64,000 nucleotides of DNA from Viridibacillus sp050279675 (GTDB taxonomy: Bacteria; Bacillota; Bacilli; Bacillales_A; Planococcaceae), in NCBI RefSeq assembly GCF_050279675.1, contig NZ_JBNNUK010000002.1, positions 124,001 through 188,000 of the forward strand, in the 5' to 3' direction. This document shows, piece by piece, positions 43,378 through 52,157 of this stretch (positions are counted from its first letter, which is position 1; the number at the start of each line of letters is the position of its first letter). Below the pieces are notes generated by a model, which had not been told where the DNA came from, made no database searches, and was given only the letters and a program-made list of their open reading frames with translations. The position numbers and the translations under genes were made by a program.

Positions 43378-43512
43378 CTATTCCTCTTCTTGCCTTTTTT
43401 TCATTAGCTGAATCATCTCATCATTTTGCTCGATAATCCGATCCATTTGTTTTCTCATTTTAGTAAAGTCATATGAAAAAACAAGAAGTAAAACAAGTAT
43501 AAAAAAACCCAC
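43378..43512 (-). CDS. 44-residue membrane peptide with coiled-coil tail
   Basis: A short gene with GTG start after GAGGCGAG. It encodes one hydrophobic helix (GFFILVLLLVFSYDF) and then a long charged helix MRKQMDRIIEQNDEMIQLMK with a basic-acidic end RQEEE. The heptad-like spacing of Met/Ile suggests a coiled coil. Same build as the peptide at 33228. First of a two-gene unit with the membrane protein at 43134. Confidence 0.6.
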   Translation of the reverse strand: MGFFILVLLLVFSYDFTKMRKQMDRIIEQNDEMIQLMKKRQEEE

Positions 43513-43712
43513 TTTAAACTCGCCTCATTTCCATTATTATATTTAATATTTTAATATTTCCCTCTAAAAACAATTTTGGAGAGCATTGTATTGAAGTTGT
43601 TTACTAAACATAAAAACAAAACTTATATCTCGCAGGATGTACCTTCAATCTTTTTTCCGATCTACCACAATCGCGCCCGATTGCTAAACTGTATTAGAAT
43701 TTGGTATTAGGT

Positions 43713-44339
43713 CTATTCAATTATGATTACTTCTCCATCCTTTAATGCTTTAAATAGAATTTTATTCTCGATCATAAATTCAATTGCTCGGTCCATATCG
43801 TTAGATTCTTTGTGTTCTGATTTATAATGTGGGGCAATTACGTAATCCAAAATGCATAAACCTTCCCATATAGCTTGATGTTCATTTCCGTAAGGTTTCT
43901 GCTCAGGTTCGTCTGCTAAGTGTATGCCTTTTAAAGTTGGTCCAAGAATACAACCACCTGCACTATATCCCCCATATAGAATATCTCTTTTTTCTCTATA
44001 ATACTTTTTAATGATTTCATCGAAACCGCTTAATCTCATTGCTTGTGCAAGAACAAAAGTATTGCCACCTCTTACCCAAATGACATCGTATTGATCAAGC
44101 TTTTCTTTCAATCCTTCATGGTTATGGAAGTACATTTTCAAGTCTAAAATATCCACTGTGAAACCTATTCTTTGCAGTTCACTTACGTCCGCAACATCAC
44201 TTTTATTTTTTCTTTCTAAATCAGTCGCAAAGTCTAATGCATTATTGATATATGCAACTTTTTTATTCCCATTTTCCGTTAATTCGATTAGTTTCCGTTC
44301 TTCATTTCCAATTTTAAAAGATGAAAGATAAAATTTCAT
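43713..44339 (-). CDS. Peptidase E-like (S51) protein
   Basis: A 208-residue protein of the S51 aspartyl dipeptidase/cyanophycinase type. The nucleophile elbow is GGYSAGGCIL (Ser near residue 120), WVRGGNTF marks the substrate loop, and the probable His is in IAPHYKSEH. It is cytosolic, without a signal peptide. Family members split N-terminal Asp dipeptides, but many are uncharacterised. AAGGGGGACA lies before the ATG. No operon partner. Confidence 0.85.
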   Translation of the reverse strand: MKFYLSSFKIGNEERKLIELTENGNKKVAYINNALDFATDLERKNKSDVADVSELQRIGFTVDILDLKMYFHNHEGLKEKLDQYDVIWVRGGNTFVLAQAMRLSGFDEIIKKYYREKRDILYGGYSAGGCILGPTLKGIHLADEPEQKPYGNEHQAIWEGLCILDYVIAPHYKSEHKESNDMDRAIEFMIENKILFKALKDGEVIIIE

Positions 44340-44417
44340 ATTGTCCCCCTTATTGTATATTTCAATTGCACACTTTTTAAGCTTGCCTTTTCGGTTTAAT
44401 TGCCCGTTTATTGAACA

Positions 44418-44550
44418 CTACTCTTTTTTGATTACATAATTGTTCAAACCAACATGCAAATATGCCATGACATCAATCTCTCCAGTTGCCACCTTGTCCG
44501 TATCCTCGGCAACGCTAACCTTCAATCGCAACAGAATTCACAGAGAAACC
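44418..44550 (-). pseudogene. Gene remnant
   Basis: On the minus strand an open frame reads VAEDTDKVATGEIDVMAYLH, then VGLNNYVIKKE and stop. Just upstream GFSVNSVAIEG continues in another frame. This pattern suggests the C-terminal end of a lost gene with one frameshift. No start is present. Family unknown. Confidence 0.4.
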
Positions 44551-44552
44551 AA

Positions 44553-45638
44553 CTATTGAACCCCCGATGAAGTAGAAAGTCTCCATGTGGCACCCCAATA
44601 TTCATCGTATTGAATATACCATTTTCCATTTATTTTTACTTCTAACCATGATAACGGCGGTGTAGATAATATCCTAGTTTTATAACCATTCATATCAAAT
44701 ACAATTTGTTGTGCAAGTGCATAAGAATCCGAATCACCTTTACGTTTGTAAAAGAAGTGGTATGCCGAGTATACGTCGTATGCATCATCCCATCTTAACA
44801 TTGGTTGGTCATTTAAAAAATCTCTAGCTTTACTCTCAACCTCAGCGACTTTCACAATCTGGGAGTAAGGTATTTTATTATTTCTTAAATCTTCACCCCA
44901 ATGCTCAGCGTCATCTAAAGCATCATAATAATCATCTCCACGAATATAATCAGGTGGTATTTTTACCCCGTTTTTAAAGTAGTCCACATATTGTTCGTGT
45001 TGCCAAAAACCAAAAACAAATTTTCTTTTGTAGTTCTTGAAGTAATTATTAACATAAGCCATTGTTTTATCATACTGGTATTGGTTATCAGAACCATACG
45101 TATGGCCTTGATATTTAGTCTTGATACGCGATGGGCTTATTGGTGTAGCCTGAGTGATGTCAATAGTCTTTGCACTTGTTGATATAGAAACTTTTGTGCC
45201 TGTAGCTTTGGCCACTAGATCATGTGGGATCATGAATACATCATTGATTGCTTGAGCACTTGTCGATAGCGTTATTTTCTTGCCGTTTACAGTAGCTACT
45301 TTAGATCCTTGTTTGATTGTAGAAGTTGTACCATTGCTTTTAATAGTTAACACTTTAGTTTTGCTATTAAAAGTAGTGGTTCCGCCTAATAGTCTTATAA
45401 AGCTTTTTGCAGGTAATATATGATTAGGGCCTATTCTAATAGAGCTATTATGAAGAGATACTGGTTTACCATTGATAGTCACCTTGTACTTAATTGTCGC
45501 AGCAACCATCGTGATATTGCTATGATTATCGGCAGCTGTGGTTTGTCTCGAATTAACCTCAACTGGATTTGTAAAACTAGCCACTAATAACACTCCGCTA
45601 AGTAATACAGAACTTAATACCTTACTTGGACCATTCAT
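44553..45638 (-). CDS. Secreted copper-amine-oxidase-N domain protein with transglutaminase-like end
   Basis: A 361-residue exported protein. ATG 45638 is chosen for its AAAGGGGAG site. Order: signal peptide (residues 1-25), a Cu_amine_oxidN1 wall-associated domain (about 55-165, with VTINGKPVSLHN, ILPAKSFIRLLGG and MIPHDLVAKATG), then a C-terminal domain (about 180-361) that resembles a transglutaminase-like fold (GDSDSYALAQQIVFDMNGYK and SWLEVKINGKWYIQYDEYWG). The usual Cys and His positions appear as Ser and Leu/Ser, so catalysis is doubtful. Probably a binding or scaffold protein at the wall. Confidence 0.75.
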   Translation of the reverse strand: MNGPSKVLSSVLLSGVLLVASFTNPVEVNSRQTTAADNHSNITMVAATIKYKVTINGKPVSLHNSSIRIGPNHILPAKSFIRLLGGTTTFNSKTKVLTIKSNGTTSTIKQGSKVATVNGKKITLSTSAQAINDVFMIPHDLVAKATGTKVSISTSAKTIDITQATPISPSRIKTKYQGHTYGSDNQYQYDKTMAYVNNYFKNYKRKFVFGFWQHEQYVDYFKNGVKIPPDYIRGDDYYDALDDAEHWGEDLRNNKIPYSQIVKVAEVESKARDFLNDQPMLRWDDAYDVYSAYHFFYKRKGDSDSYALAQQIVFDMNGYKTRILSTPPLSWLEVKINGKWYIQYDEYWGATWRLSTSSGVQ

Positions 45639-45714
45639 ATTATTCACTCCCCTTTCTGTTACATATTGTTTATTATAGGGCAGTAAAGGGTGATATAGAT
45701 ATAATTTCCACCTT

Positions 45715-46013
45715 TTATACAAAAGTATCCAAATCATTTATCTCCATTACACCACTACGATTATTGTCTAAAAACCTAACATTTACTTTGGATTCCCCAT
45801 ATCTCCTGTCACTGCCACTTTTTTTAAAACTTAATACCGGTACTTTCCTATCACGATGCTTTAGTTTTTGCTTGTTTAACGGCTTACAACCAAAATACAA
45901 CCAACTACTCTCGTATAGTCTGAAACTTTTTCACCATTGATATAACGCTTAACTTTAGCTTTAATAATCACATCATTATCATCTACATATGATTTTATAG
46001 AGCTTCCTCTCAT
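45715..46013 (-). pseudogene. Frameshifted small gene
   Basis: Minus strand: ATG at 46013 opens MRGSSIKSYVDDNDVIIKAK then VKRYINGEKVSDYTRVVG. A shift by one base, within a duplicated TTGGTTGTA, leads into CKPLNKQKLKHRDRKVPVLS and RRYGESKVNVRFLDNNRSGV to the stop at 45715. Both halves look coding and together would give about 98 residues. Family unknown. The break could also be a sequencing error. Confidence 0.5.
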
Positions 46014-46137
46014 GCTATCATTTTCTTTCGATTAATATTTTTTAATATTTTCCTTTTAGTGACAAAAATAATTTGTGTGCTCTTGGTCAAGTTCGTTCCC
46101 ATTAGTTTAATCCCCAATATATAATTAAACTATTGTT

Positions 46138-46178
46138 GCCCTCGATTAAGATTCCTACTTATCAAGGGCTTTTTCATA
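46138..46178 (+). terminator. Terminator-like hairpin
   Basis: GCCCTCGATTAAG pairs with CTTATCAAGGGC, followed by TTTTTC, in the gap before the MocR gene. Confidence 0.65.
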
Positions 46179-46303
46179 GCTGAAAGACTCTAAATGGTTT
46201 CTTTATAGTTTCACACCCACCACAAGACCGTAAAAATACATAATGAGTGGACCTTTTGGAATCGGTGCAAAAATGTAAAAATGTAAGCAAGGGGATGAAT
46301 ACA

Positions 46304-47752
46304 GTGTTTAACGATTTTAAGCTAACGGAAGGCCGTCCTTTATATATTCAGCTTAAGGAATATTTAAAAAGAATGATCACCAACGGACATTTGCTTGAGC
46401 ACCAAAAGCTTCCATCCACCCGTGAACTCAGCTCATTATTATCCATCAGCCGAAACACCGTTCTAACGGCTTATGCGGATTTGGAGCAAGATGGCCTGAT
46501 CTATGCGGTAAAAGGAAAAGGAAACTTTGTAAATCAAGTAGAGACCTTCAAATCCCTATCTATCGAGTTGAATTGGATTGAAAAAATCAATGAGCAAACT
46601 TTTTTGGCAGAAAAATTGGACCTCATGAAGAATGGAGTGCGCTGGAATAAGGGAATGATCTCATTTACAAGTATCGCACCCGATGAAAAGCTATTTGATG
46701 TAGAAAATTTTAAAAAGGCCTTTTTAAATCGGATGTCCATTGAAGGAGACATTGTTCTTAACTATGGCTATGCAAAGGGCTATAAACCACTTATCGACTA
46801 CCTGCTTCACTACATGGAGAATAAGGGGGTAGACATTAGAAACAAAGATATTTTAATTACCAATGGCTTCACGGAAGGTCTAGATCTTCTTTTATCCACT
46901 TTAAATAAAAAGAACGGCCGTCTTATTTGTGAAAATCCAACCCATCATTCTGCCCTTAAGCTCTTTCGATTACATGGCTTTGAAATCGATGGAATTGATA
47001 TGGAGGATGACGGTGTCAATGTTAGGCAGCTAGAAAAATGCCTATCAAAGAATGAATATGATTTTGCCTATTTCATTCCGTCTTATCATAATCCAACTGG
47101 AATCGTAACATCCTCTGAAAAAAGGAAGAAAATCATGAATCTGTTTTCAACCTATCAGCTTCCTATTGTTGAAGATGGATTTAATGAAGAATTACGTTAC
47201 TCGGGGTCACATCAGGCTCCATTGGCTGCCTTTTCTGGACTCGGCAATAATGTCATTTATATCAGTAGCTTTTCTAAGATTCTTTTTCCTGGTTTGCGAG
47301 TTGGATGGATTTTAGCAGACAAAGAGTTGATTTATTATTTGGAAAGTATGAAAAGAGCTCGGACAGTTCATACGTCAACTTTAGACCAAGCGGTGTTATA
47401 TCAATATTTAAATGATGGCTATTTTGAGAAGTATATAAAAAAAGCGAAAGCAGTCTATAAGAAAAAATATGAACTAGCTGTCCATTATTGTGAGCAATAT
47501 ATTCCTTGTAAACGGATAACCGGTGACGGTGGACTCCACCTTTTTATAGAACTAGATAATAACATTGATTCACAAAAACTTTTAGAAACATGTTACCAAA
47601 AAGGAGTTGTTTTTTCGCCTGGGAATGTTTTTTACACGGACAGTAGTGGAAATCATACGTTACGATTAGGATTTTCTAGGCTAAACGAAAAAGAAATTAT
47701 TCAGGGAATTAAAATCATAGGGGAAACCTTAAAAAATAATTTTGGAGGTTAA
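46304..47752 (+). CDS. MocR/GabR-type regulator next to ddl (DdlR-like)
   Basis: A 482-residue regulator made of a GntR winged helix (about residues 10-80; LPSTRELSSLLSISRNTVLT) and a fold-type I aminotransferase domain. PLP residues are visible: SYHNPTG (near 262), VEDGFNEE and the Schiff-base Lys in SSFSKILFPGLRVGW (near 325). GTG 46304 has AAGGGGATG upstream. It starts a two-gene unit with D-Ala-D-Ala ligase, ending 4 bp before it. DdlR proteins of this type are known from Brevibacillus and Clostridioides as PLP-dependent regulators of ddl. The region looks GC-richer than its surroundings, suggesting transfer. Confidence 0.88.
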   Translation: MFNDFKLTEGRPLYIQLKEYLKRMITNGHLLEHQKLPSTRELSSLLSISRNTVLTAYADLEQDGLIYAVKGKGNFVNQVETFKSLSIELNWIEKINEQTFLAEKLDLMKNGVRWNKGMISFTSIAPDEKLFDVENFKKAFLNRMSIEGDIVLNYGYAKGYKPLIDYLLHYMENKGVDIRNKDILITNGFTEGLDLLLSTLNKKNGRLICENPTHHSALKLFRLHGFEIDGIDMEDDGVNVRQLEKCLSKNEYDFAYFIPSYHNPTGIVTSSEKRKKIMNLFSTYQLPIVEDGFNEELRYSGSHQAPLAAFSGLGNNVIYISSFSKILFPGLRVGWILADKELIYYLESMKRARTVHTSTLDQAVLYQYLNDGYFEKYIKKAKAVYKKKYELAVHYCEQYIPCKRITGDGGLHLFIELDNNIDSQKLLETCYQKGVVFSPGNVFYTDSSGNHTLRLGFSRLNEKEIIQGIKIIGETLKNNFGG

Positions 47753-47756
47753 AAAA

Positions 47757-48668
47757 ATGAGAGTTGGCGTCATTATGGGAGGGGTTTCCTCCGAGAAGCA
47801 AGTTTCACTTATGACAGGTGAAGAAATGATGGTTCATTTAGATAAAAATAAATATAAAGTTGTACCAATCCACATAGAGAAAAAAGAAGATTTAGTGGAA
47901 AATACAAGGAATCTTGACGTTGCGCTACTAGCGCTACATGGCAAATTCGGTGAGGACGGTACCATTCAAGGTACCCTTGAAACCATGGGAGTTCCCTATA
48001 CAGGGAGCAGTGTCCTGTCCAGCAGCTTATGCATGGATAAGAATATTTCAAAAAAAATCATCAGGTATGAAGGGGTGCAAACACCGGATTGGATTCACCT
48101 TATGAACACGGAAGAACTTAATATGGATGAACTAGACAAAATGGGATTCCCAGTAGTTGTGAAACCTAATTCAGGTGGTTCGAGTGTAGGAGTAAAAATT
48201 GTTTATGACAAAGATACGGTAAAATCTGCGATTATTGAAGTATTCAAATGGGATTCCGAAGTGATAATCGAAAAGCTTATTACGGGCGAGGAAATCACTT
48301 GTTCGATATTGGATGGAAAGCTTTTACCGGTGATTTCCATTCGTCATCAGAGTGAATTTTTTGATTATACCTCGAAATATAATGATGTGGCTACCATTGA
48401 AGAGGTGGTCCAGCTCCCGCCAGAAACACATAATCGTGTCGCTTTTGCAGCGATTTCTAGCTATAAATTATTGAAATGTAGCGTTTATGCCCGAATAGAC
48501 ATGATGATTAAAAACGGGGTCCCATATGTGCTAGAAGTTAATACATTACCCGGCATGACGAAAAACAGTCTGCTGCCAAAAAGTGCACATTCAGCAGGTA
48601 TCCCTTATCATCAGCTACTTGACTTGATTATTAAAAATTCACTTAAAGAAAGGAAAAATGGTGTCTAG
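47757..48668 (+). CDS. ddl: D-alanine--D-alanine ligase
   Basis: Joins two D-Ala for peptidoglycan precursor synthesis. At 303 residues it has the ATP-grasp set: GGVSSEKQVSLMTG (residues 8-21), ALHGKFGEDGTIQG, PYTGSSVLSSSLCMDK, VVKPNSGGSSVGV and LEVNTLPGMTKNSL. The loop positions deciding the second substrate (D-Ala against D-Lac or D-Ser) resemble normal Ddl but are not conclusive by eye. ATG 47757 follows TTTTGGAGGTT. Paired with the MocR regulator, so expression is probably tuned to D-Ala. Likely a second ddl copy. Confidence 0.9.
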   Translation: MRVGVIMGGVSSEKQVSLMTGEEMMVHLDKNKYKVVPIHIEKKEDLVENTRNLDVALLALHGKFGEDGTIQGTLETMGVPYTGSSVLSSSLCMDKNISKKIIRYEGVQTPDWIHLMNTEELNMDELDKMGFPVVVKPNSGGSSVGVKIVYDKDTVKSAIIEVFKWDSEVIIEKLITGEEITCSILDGKLLPVISIRHQSEFFDYTSKYNDVATIEEVVQLPPETHNRVAFAAISSYKLLKCSVYARIDMMIKNGVPYVLEVNTLPGMTKNSLLPKSAHSAGIPYHQLLDLIIKNSLKERKNGV

Positions 48669-48746
48669 GCCAATATGGGCTGAAATTAGACTTAGCAACA
48701 TTAGTAGGAAATATTAAACCTTTTAAAAAGTTGATCCTTAGTATAC

Positions 48747-48792
48747 TAAAAAGAATCCATTTTGATCAATCTTGTAAATGGATTCTTTTAAT
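48747..48792 (+). terminator. Terminator of MocR-ddl unit
   Basis: AAAGAATCCATTT pairs with AAATGGATTCTTT, followed by TTAATTT. Confidence 0.85.
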
Positions 48793-48943
48793 TTATCGTA
48801 TAATGCAGGCAGTACATTCGATTACTTAAACAAGCTTATTTATAATCAACACTACCAAAGTATTTTTTACTTATTAAGTTTGTTATTTGTGGCGATAAGG
48901 TAGATCAGCTACAATAACAGGAACAATTTAGTATTATATTTCA

Positions 48944-49837
48944 TTATCTTGTTACAGTTATATCTTTACTAGCACTCACATACTTTTCTGGAATATGCCA
49001 AGTCCATACATACAGTTTTGTACCTGTTTTCTGTTTTCCTATACTTGCTTTAAACTTGCCATTACTATCCGTTTTAACTTTTGCTATTCTATAACCTGTG
49101 TTTAAATTGTAAATAGAAACCCAAGTATTTTTCATAGATTTCCCGGTTATGTAATTATTTTTCGACGTAAATGTATTAACTTTTAGTGGCGCTTTTTTAT
49201 AATCAGTTACAGTAATATACTTAACTGCTTTATTCCCTGCAAAGTCTGTGGCTGTCACTTTGTAACGACCATTTCTTTTAATAATCATATGACTATCAAC
49301 GCCATCCCCAGCTTCTTCTGATGTATATGAAGAGTTATAAGAAGTTTGACGAGTCACTGTCTTTATACGAGACCCGTAATCAGTAATTCCAAAATTTAAT
49401 TGGTAGTTACCTGTGCCTCGTTCTAAAGTAGGCTTTTGAACTTTAATTTTCGGCTTCGTCGTATCTACGTTACGAATTTCAATCACAATCCATTTATATC
49501 CATGATTTGGAGCAGATTCTTCATCTACTTCTTGATCAACAGGTAAAAATTCATACCGACCATTCTTAGTAAATTCAACCGTTATCTTATTAGATTTTAT
49601 AATCTTTTTCGAATTTCCATCATAAACATAATGGTCTCCACCTTCATAATTAGATGTATCGATGGTGACTTTAACTGGTTTATTCGTAAGTTTTTTTGTA
49701 CTAAAATTAATTGTTGTATTTGGAATAGTTTCATGGATGATAGGCTCATAGCTATTAGCAAAGCTAACATGAGAACCCACGGAAATTGTAACCATGAATA
49801 CAATCATAGATAATACAAATTTCATTGAATTTTTCAT
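48944..49837 (-). CDS. Secreted Ig-like domain protein
   Basis: A 297-residue exported protein with a signal peptide (about residues 1-27, cleavage after VSFA). A beta-rich middle contains YHYVYDGNSKKI-like and KNGRYKVTATDFAGNKAVKY repeats typical of bacterial Ig-like (Big) domains, and the C-terminal Big_6-like unit reads TWVSIYNLNTGYRIAKVKTD, SNGKFKASIG. There is no enzymatic motif and no LPXTG anchor. It probably binds surfaces or polymers. The same Big_6 type appears at the end of the subtilase at 7095. Monocistronic. Confidence 0.72.
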   Translation of the reverse strand: MKNSMKFVLSMIVFMVTISVGSHVSFANSYEPIIHETIPNTTINFSTKKLTNKPVKVTIDTSNYEGGDHYVYDGNSKKIIKSNKITVEFTKNGRYEFLPVDQEVDEESAPNHGYKWIVIEIRNVDTTKPKIKVQKPTLERGTGNYQLNFGITDYGSRIKTVTRQTSYNSSYTSEEAGDGVDSHMIIKRNGRYKVTATDFAGNKAVKYITVTDYKKAPLKVNTFTSKNNYITGKSMKNTWVSIYNLNTGYRIAKVKTDSNGKFKASIGKQKTGTKLYVWTWHIPEKYVSASKDITVTR

Positions 49838-49951
49838 ATAGTTATTTATCCCACTTTCATTTTATAATCAACACTGTTAAATAGTAGCAATAATAAATTA
49901 CTTTAACAAGCTATTTTTAGTTCCATTGTCCTGCTATTAGATAAAACAAAA

Positions 49952-49990
49952 AGAAGAGCAGTGCCAAATTAACGACTTCTGCTCTTTACA
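49952..49990 (+). terminator. Hairpin in gap 49838-50257
   Basis: AAGAGCAG(TGCC) pairs with CTGCTCTT. The surrounding gap holds no other gene; a short repeat AGAACA...TGTTCT (about 50010-50032) was also seen. Confidence 0.55.
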
Positions 49991-50257
49991 ATAAAAAAGA
50001 GCAATAATAATAGAACAGGTTAGGCTTGTTCTCTCTTAGTTCAAATTTAGACCGAATGCTCTTGTTCCTTGCTTGTTTTTATAATTCCTCTCCTTGTCAA
50101 AGACTTCAAGGTCAGACAATGTTTTGGGGAGTGTTGTGTAAATAGTCATAAAAATGGACTAGGCTTGTATTGATTCAAATAGAATTGGAAGGTATATTTA
50201 TAGGTGGAGAAAATAGGAAATACCCTATTCGAATTTATTATGCTAGGAGACTTCACA

Positions 50258-50776
50258 ATAAAAAAAATAATCACACTTCTTGCTGGTTTATGTTTGGTAA
50301 TACTTTTTACAAGTATAAACGCAACAGATGCTCAAGCTGCAAGTTATGACAAAGCTTATGCTAGTAAAAATTTAACCGTTAAATCCTCCCCTGGTACATC
50401 CTATAAAACTTTAGGGAAAATTAAAATCGGTAAGGTTGTTAAAGTCTATGGTGGTGTAGAAATCGGTAAAGATCAGTACGATTGGGAATCCTATCGGCAA
50501 TATGGATGGTCTAAAATTAAGTATAAAAATAAAACAGCTTATGTCAAAACACATGAATTGAATTTTTCCAATCCCTATACATAGGCACCTGGTGTTAAAG
50601 ATAGAGTTTACAAATCTTTGAAGAAGCAAGGTTATGTACCTAAAGGTGCCCCATCAAAGTTTAAAAAAAATTCTGCAACCGGTAGTCAAGGAACCTATGA
50701 TTTCTTGGTGAAAGAAGACGGAAAGTGGTGGCGAGTAGTCTCTATTAATTGTAAGACAGGTTGGTATCACGGTTAA
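50258..50776 (+). pseudogene. Broken gene for a secreted SH3-domain protein
   Basis: AGGAGA is followed after seven bases by ATA-AAA-AAA, where ATG would be expected, then a perfect signal peptide (IKKIITLLAGLCLVILFTSI to DAQAA). An SH3b-like domain (ASKNLTVKSSPGTSYKTLGK, YGWSKIKYKNKTAYVKT) follows, then an in-frame TAG at 50582. The same frame goes on for 64 codons (APGVKDRVYKSLKKQGYVPK ... KTGWYHG) to a TAA at 50776. So two lesions, start and amber codon, break one gene of about 172 residues. It once bound cell wall, by analogy with bacterial SH3 domains. Confidence 0.7.
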
Positions 50777-50792
50777 TTTTATATTGTTAAAA

Positions 50793-51032
50793 TTAATAGA
50801 GCAGTGTCAGAAACTTAGACCCCGCTCTTTTATAATTAATACTTACCCCCATTAATTGGTTGCTTTTCAACAACCCCGTTACGACAATCTGCTTAACCCA
50901 CGTGCGTAATTTTTCATCATAGACTTCAATTTCAAAGTAAGTTAATAAAGAATCATCTACATAGCTCCATTGGAAATGCGTTGTGTTGCTGTCTTTATTG
51001 TAATATTGGAATACACCTAATGGATAATTCAT
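50793..51032 (-). CDS. Short FN3-like fragment or small protein
   Basis: 79 codons on the minus strand with a beta-rich start (GVFQYYNKDSNTTHFQWSYV, YFEIEVYDEKLRTWVKQIVV) that resembles part of a fibronectin type III or carbohydrate-binding domain. The ATG lacks a strong ribosome site and there is no signal peptide, so this may be the leftover of a larger secreted protein. The last 15 codons may be read-through. Low certainty. Confidence 0.4.
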   Translation of the reverse strand: MNYPLGVFQYYNKDSNTTHFQWSYVDDSLLTYFEIEVYDEKLRTWVKQIVVTGLLKSNQLMGVSINYKRAGSKFLTLLY

Positions 51033-51203
51033 GTGGACATTCTTCTGGATGAAAAATCTAATATTTATAAATATTTATATTAGTGTTAGAATACGGGCCC
51101 ATTTCTTACATACGCGAAACACAAAGCAAGCGACGTCGCACATGGATTGCCTGCGATTACCTTCATGTAAAAAAGCAGTACCTATTATTGATTATTAACT
51201 CCA

Positions 51204-51899
51204 CTAATTTTCCGGGATAAATTCTTTTATATCATCTGATAAAATACAAGCATCCCATGGGTACCAAAAATATGTATTGCCATCAAATTGCATGTCAAAG
51301 TTATAAGCAATGGGACCATCTGTGTAAAAAATCATTTCGTAAGTTATCGAATCTCTGTTATTGGTATTTGGGGCAAAATCTTTATCTTCCACACTGGTAT
51401 TTAATATTTCAAGAAAATCTTCTATTCTCCCTTTATCTACTATTTCAGCTATCCGTTTATTATTTACTTGTGTGTAAATTTCTATTTTCTTAACTTCATC
51501 TAAAGGCATATGTTTAAAATGCCATTTATACTCTGTACTTTCGGTTGAATAAAAGAGTTGATAACCATTAATAGAATTCTCGCTCTTTACAGCTAATAAA
51601 TCGTTGTTCCCTTTAATAGAATATATTTCTGTTCCCTTTTCATAGAAAGCTGCATCGCCATCTTTTGTTTTGTATGATGGATTGGTAACATTGTCTGCCA
51701 ATTTGAAATTAACCGTACCGACTTTTTCGCCTATGTACTGATTATCTGCCAATACACCTGAATCAATGCTATTAAAATCCTGACCGTTCCATTTGATAAA
51801 ATTCACCCACTCGATGATTGTTTGACCGCCTCCCAATAATGCTGATTGACAGCCTGCTAATACAATCAATATTAAACTGAGCATCATCCATTTCTTCAT
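51204..51899 (-). CDS. Lipoprotein, unknown
   Basis: A 231-residue lipoprotein. The signal MKKWMMLSLILIVLAGCQS has a clear lipobox with Cys17. The mature part is beta-rich, with GTVNFKLADNVTNP, FYEKGTEIYSIKG and a helical IVDKGRIEDFLEILN stretch; the end is aromatic (NTYFWYPWDAC). The family is one of the uncharacterised Bacillus lipoproteins; no enzyme motif is seen. Anchored outside the membrane. AAGGAGTGAGGTA lies before the ATG. Monocistronic. Confidence 0.75.
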   Translation of the reverse strand: MKKWMMLSLILIVLAGCQSALLGGGQTIIEWVNFIKWNGQDFNSIDSGVLADNQYIGEKVGTVNFKLADNVTNPSYKTKDGDAAFYEKGTEIYSIKGNNDLLAVKSENSINGYQLFYSTESTEYKWHFKHMPLDEVKKIEIYTQVNNKRIAEIVDKGRIEDFLEILNTSVEDKDFAPNTNNRDSITYEMIFYTDGPIAYNFDMQFDGNTYFWYPWDACILSDDIKEFIPEN

Positions 51900-52089
51900 T
51901 ACCTCACTCCTTACAGTTATTGAGGGAACACTTTCTCAAAAATGAATGAATAACCCTCTTAATTCTTGCTTTGAAGCACTAAAATCCAGAGAAGAAATCT
52001 ATATTGCTAGGTGGGTAAATATCTCTCATAAATATAATAACGATCATAAAATAATGTGTATAATTATGGATAAAACGCCATTTCACTTA

Positions 52090-52126
52090 TTCAAAGGAGG
52101 TGTAATTCGCACCTCTTTTGAATTCA
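52090..52126. terminator. Hairpin near 3' end of hydrolase gene
   Basis: ATTCAAAGGAGGTG pairs with CACCTCTTTTGAAT across a 7-base loop, about 30 bp past the stop of the minus-strand hydrolase. The T-run is weak. Confidence 0.5.
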
Positions 52127-52157
52127 TCTTCTCAATTGGGTTATATTTTCGTTGATT

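Noticed and set aside
45626..45940. A 104-codon plus-strand frame
   Set aside because: It is antisense to a signal peptide start and to a frameshifted gene whose minus-strand translation is more protein-like.
51946..52155. A 69-codon frame on the plus strand between the lipoprotein and hydrolase genes
   Set aside because: It runs through a hairpin, lacks a ribosome site and reads like random AT-rich translation.
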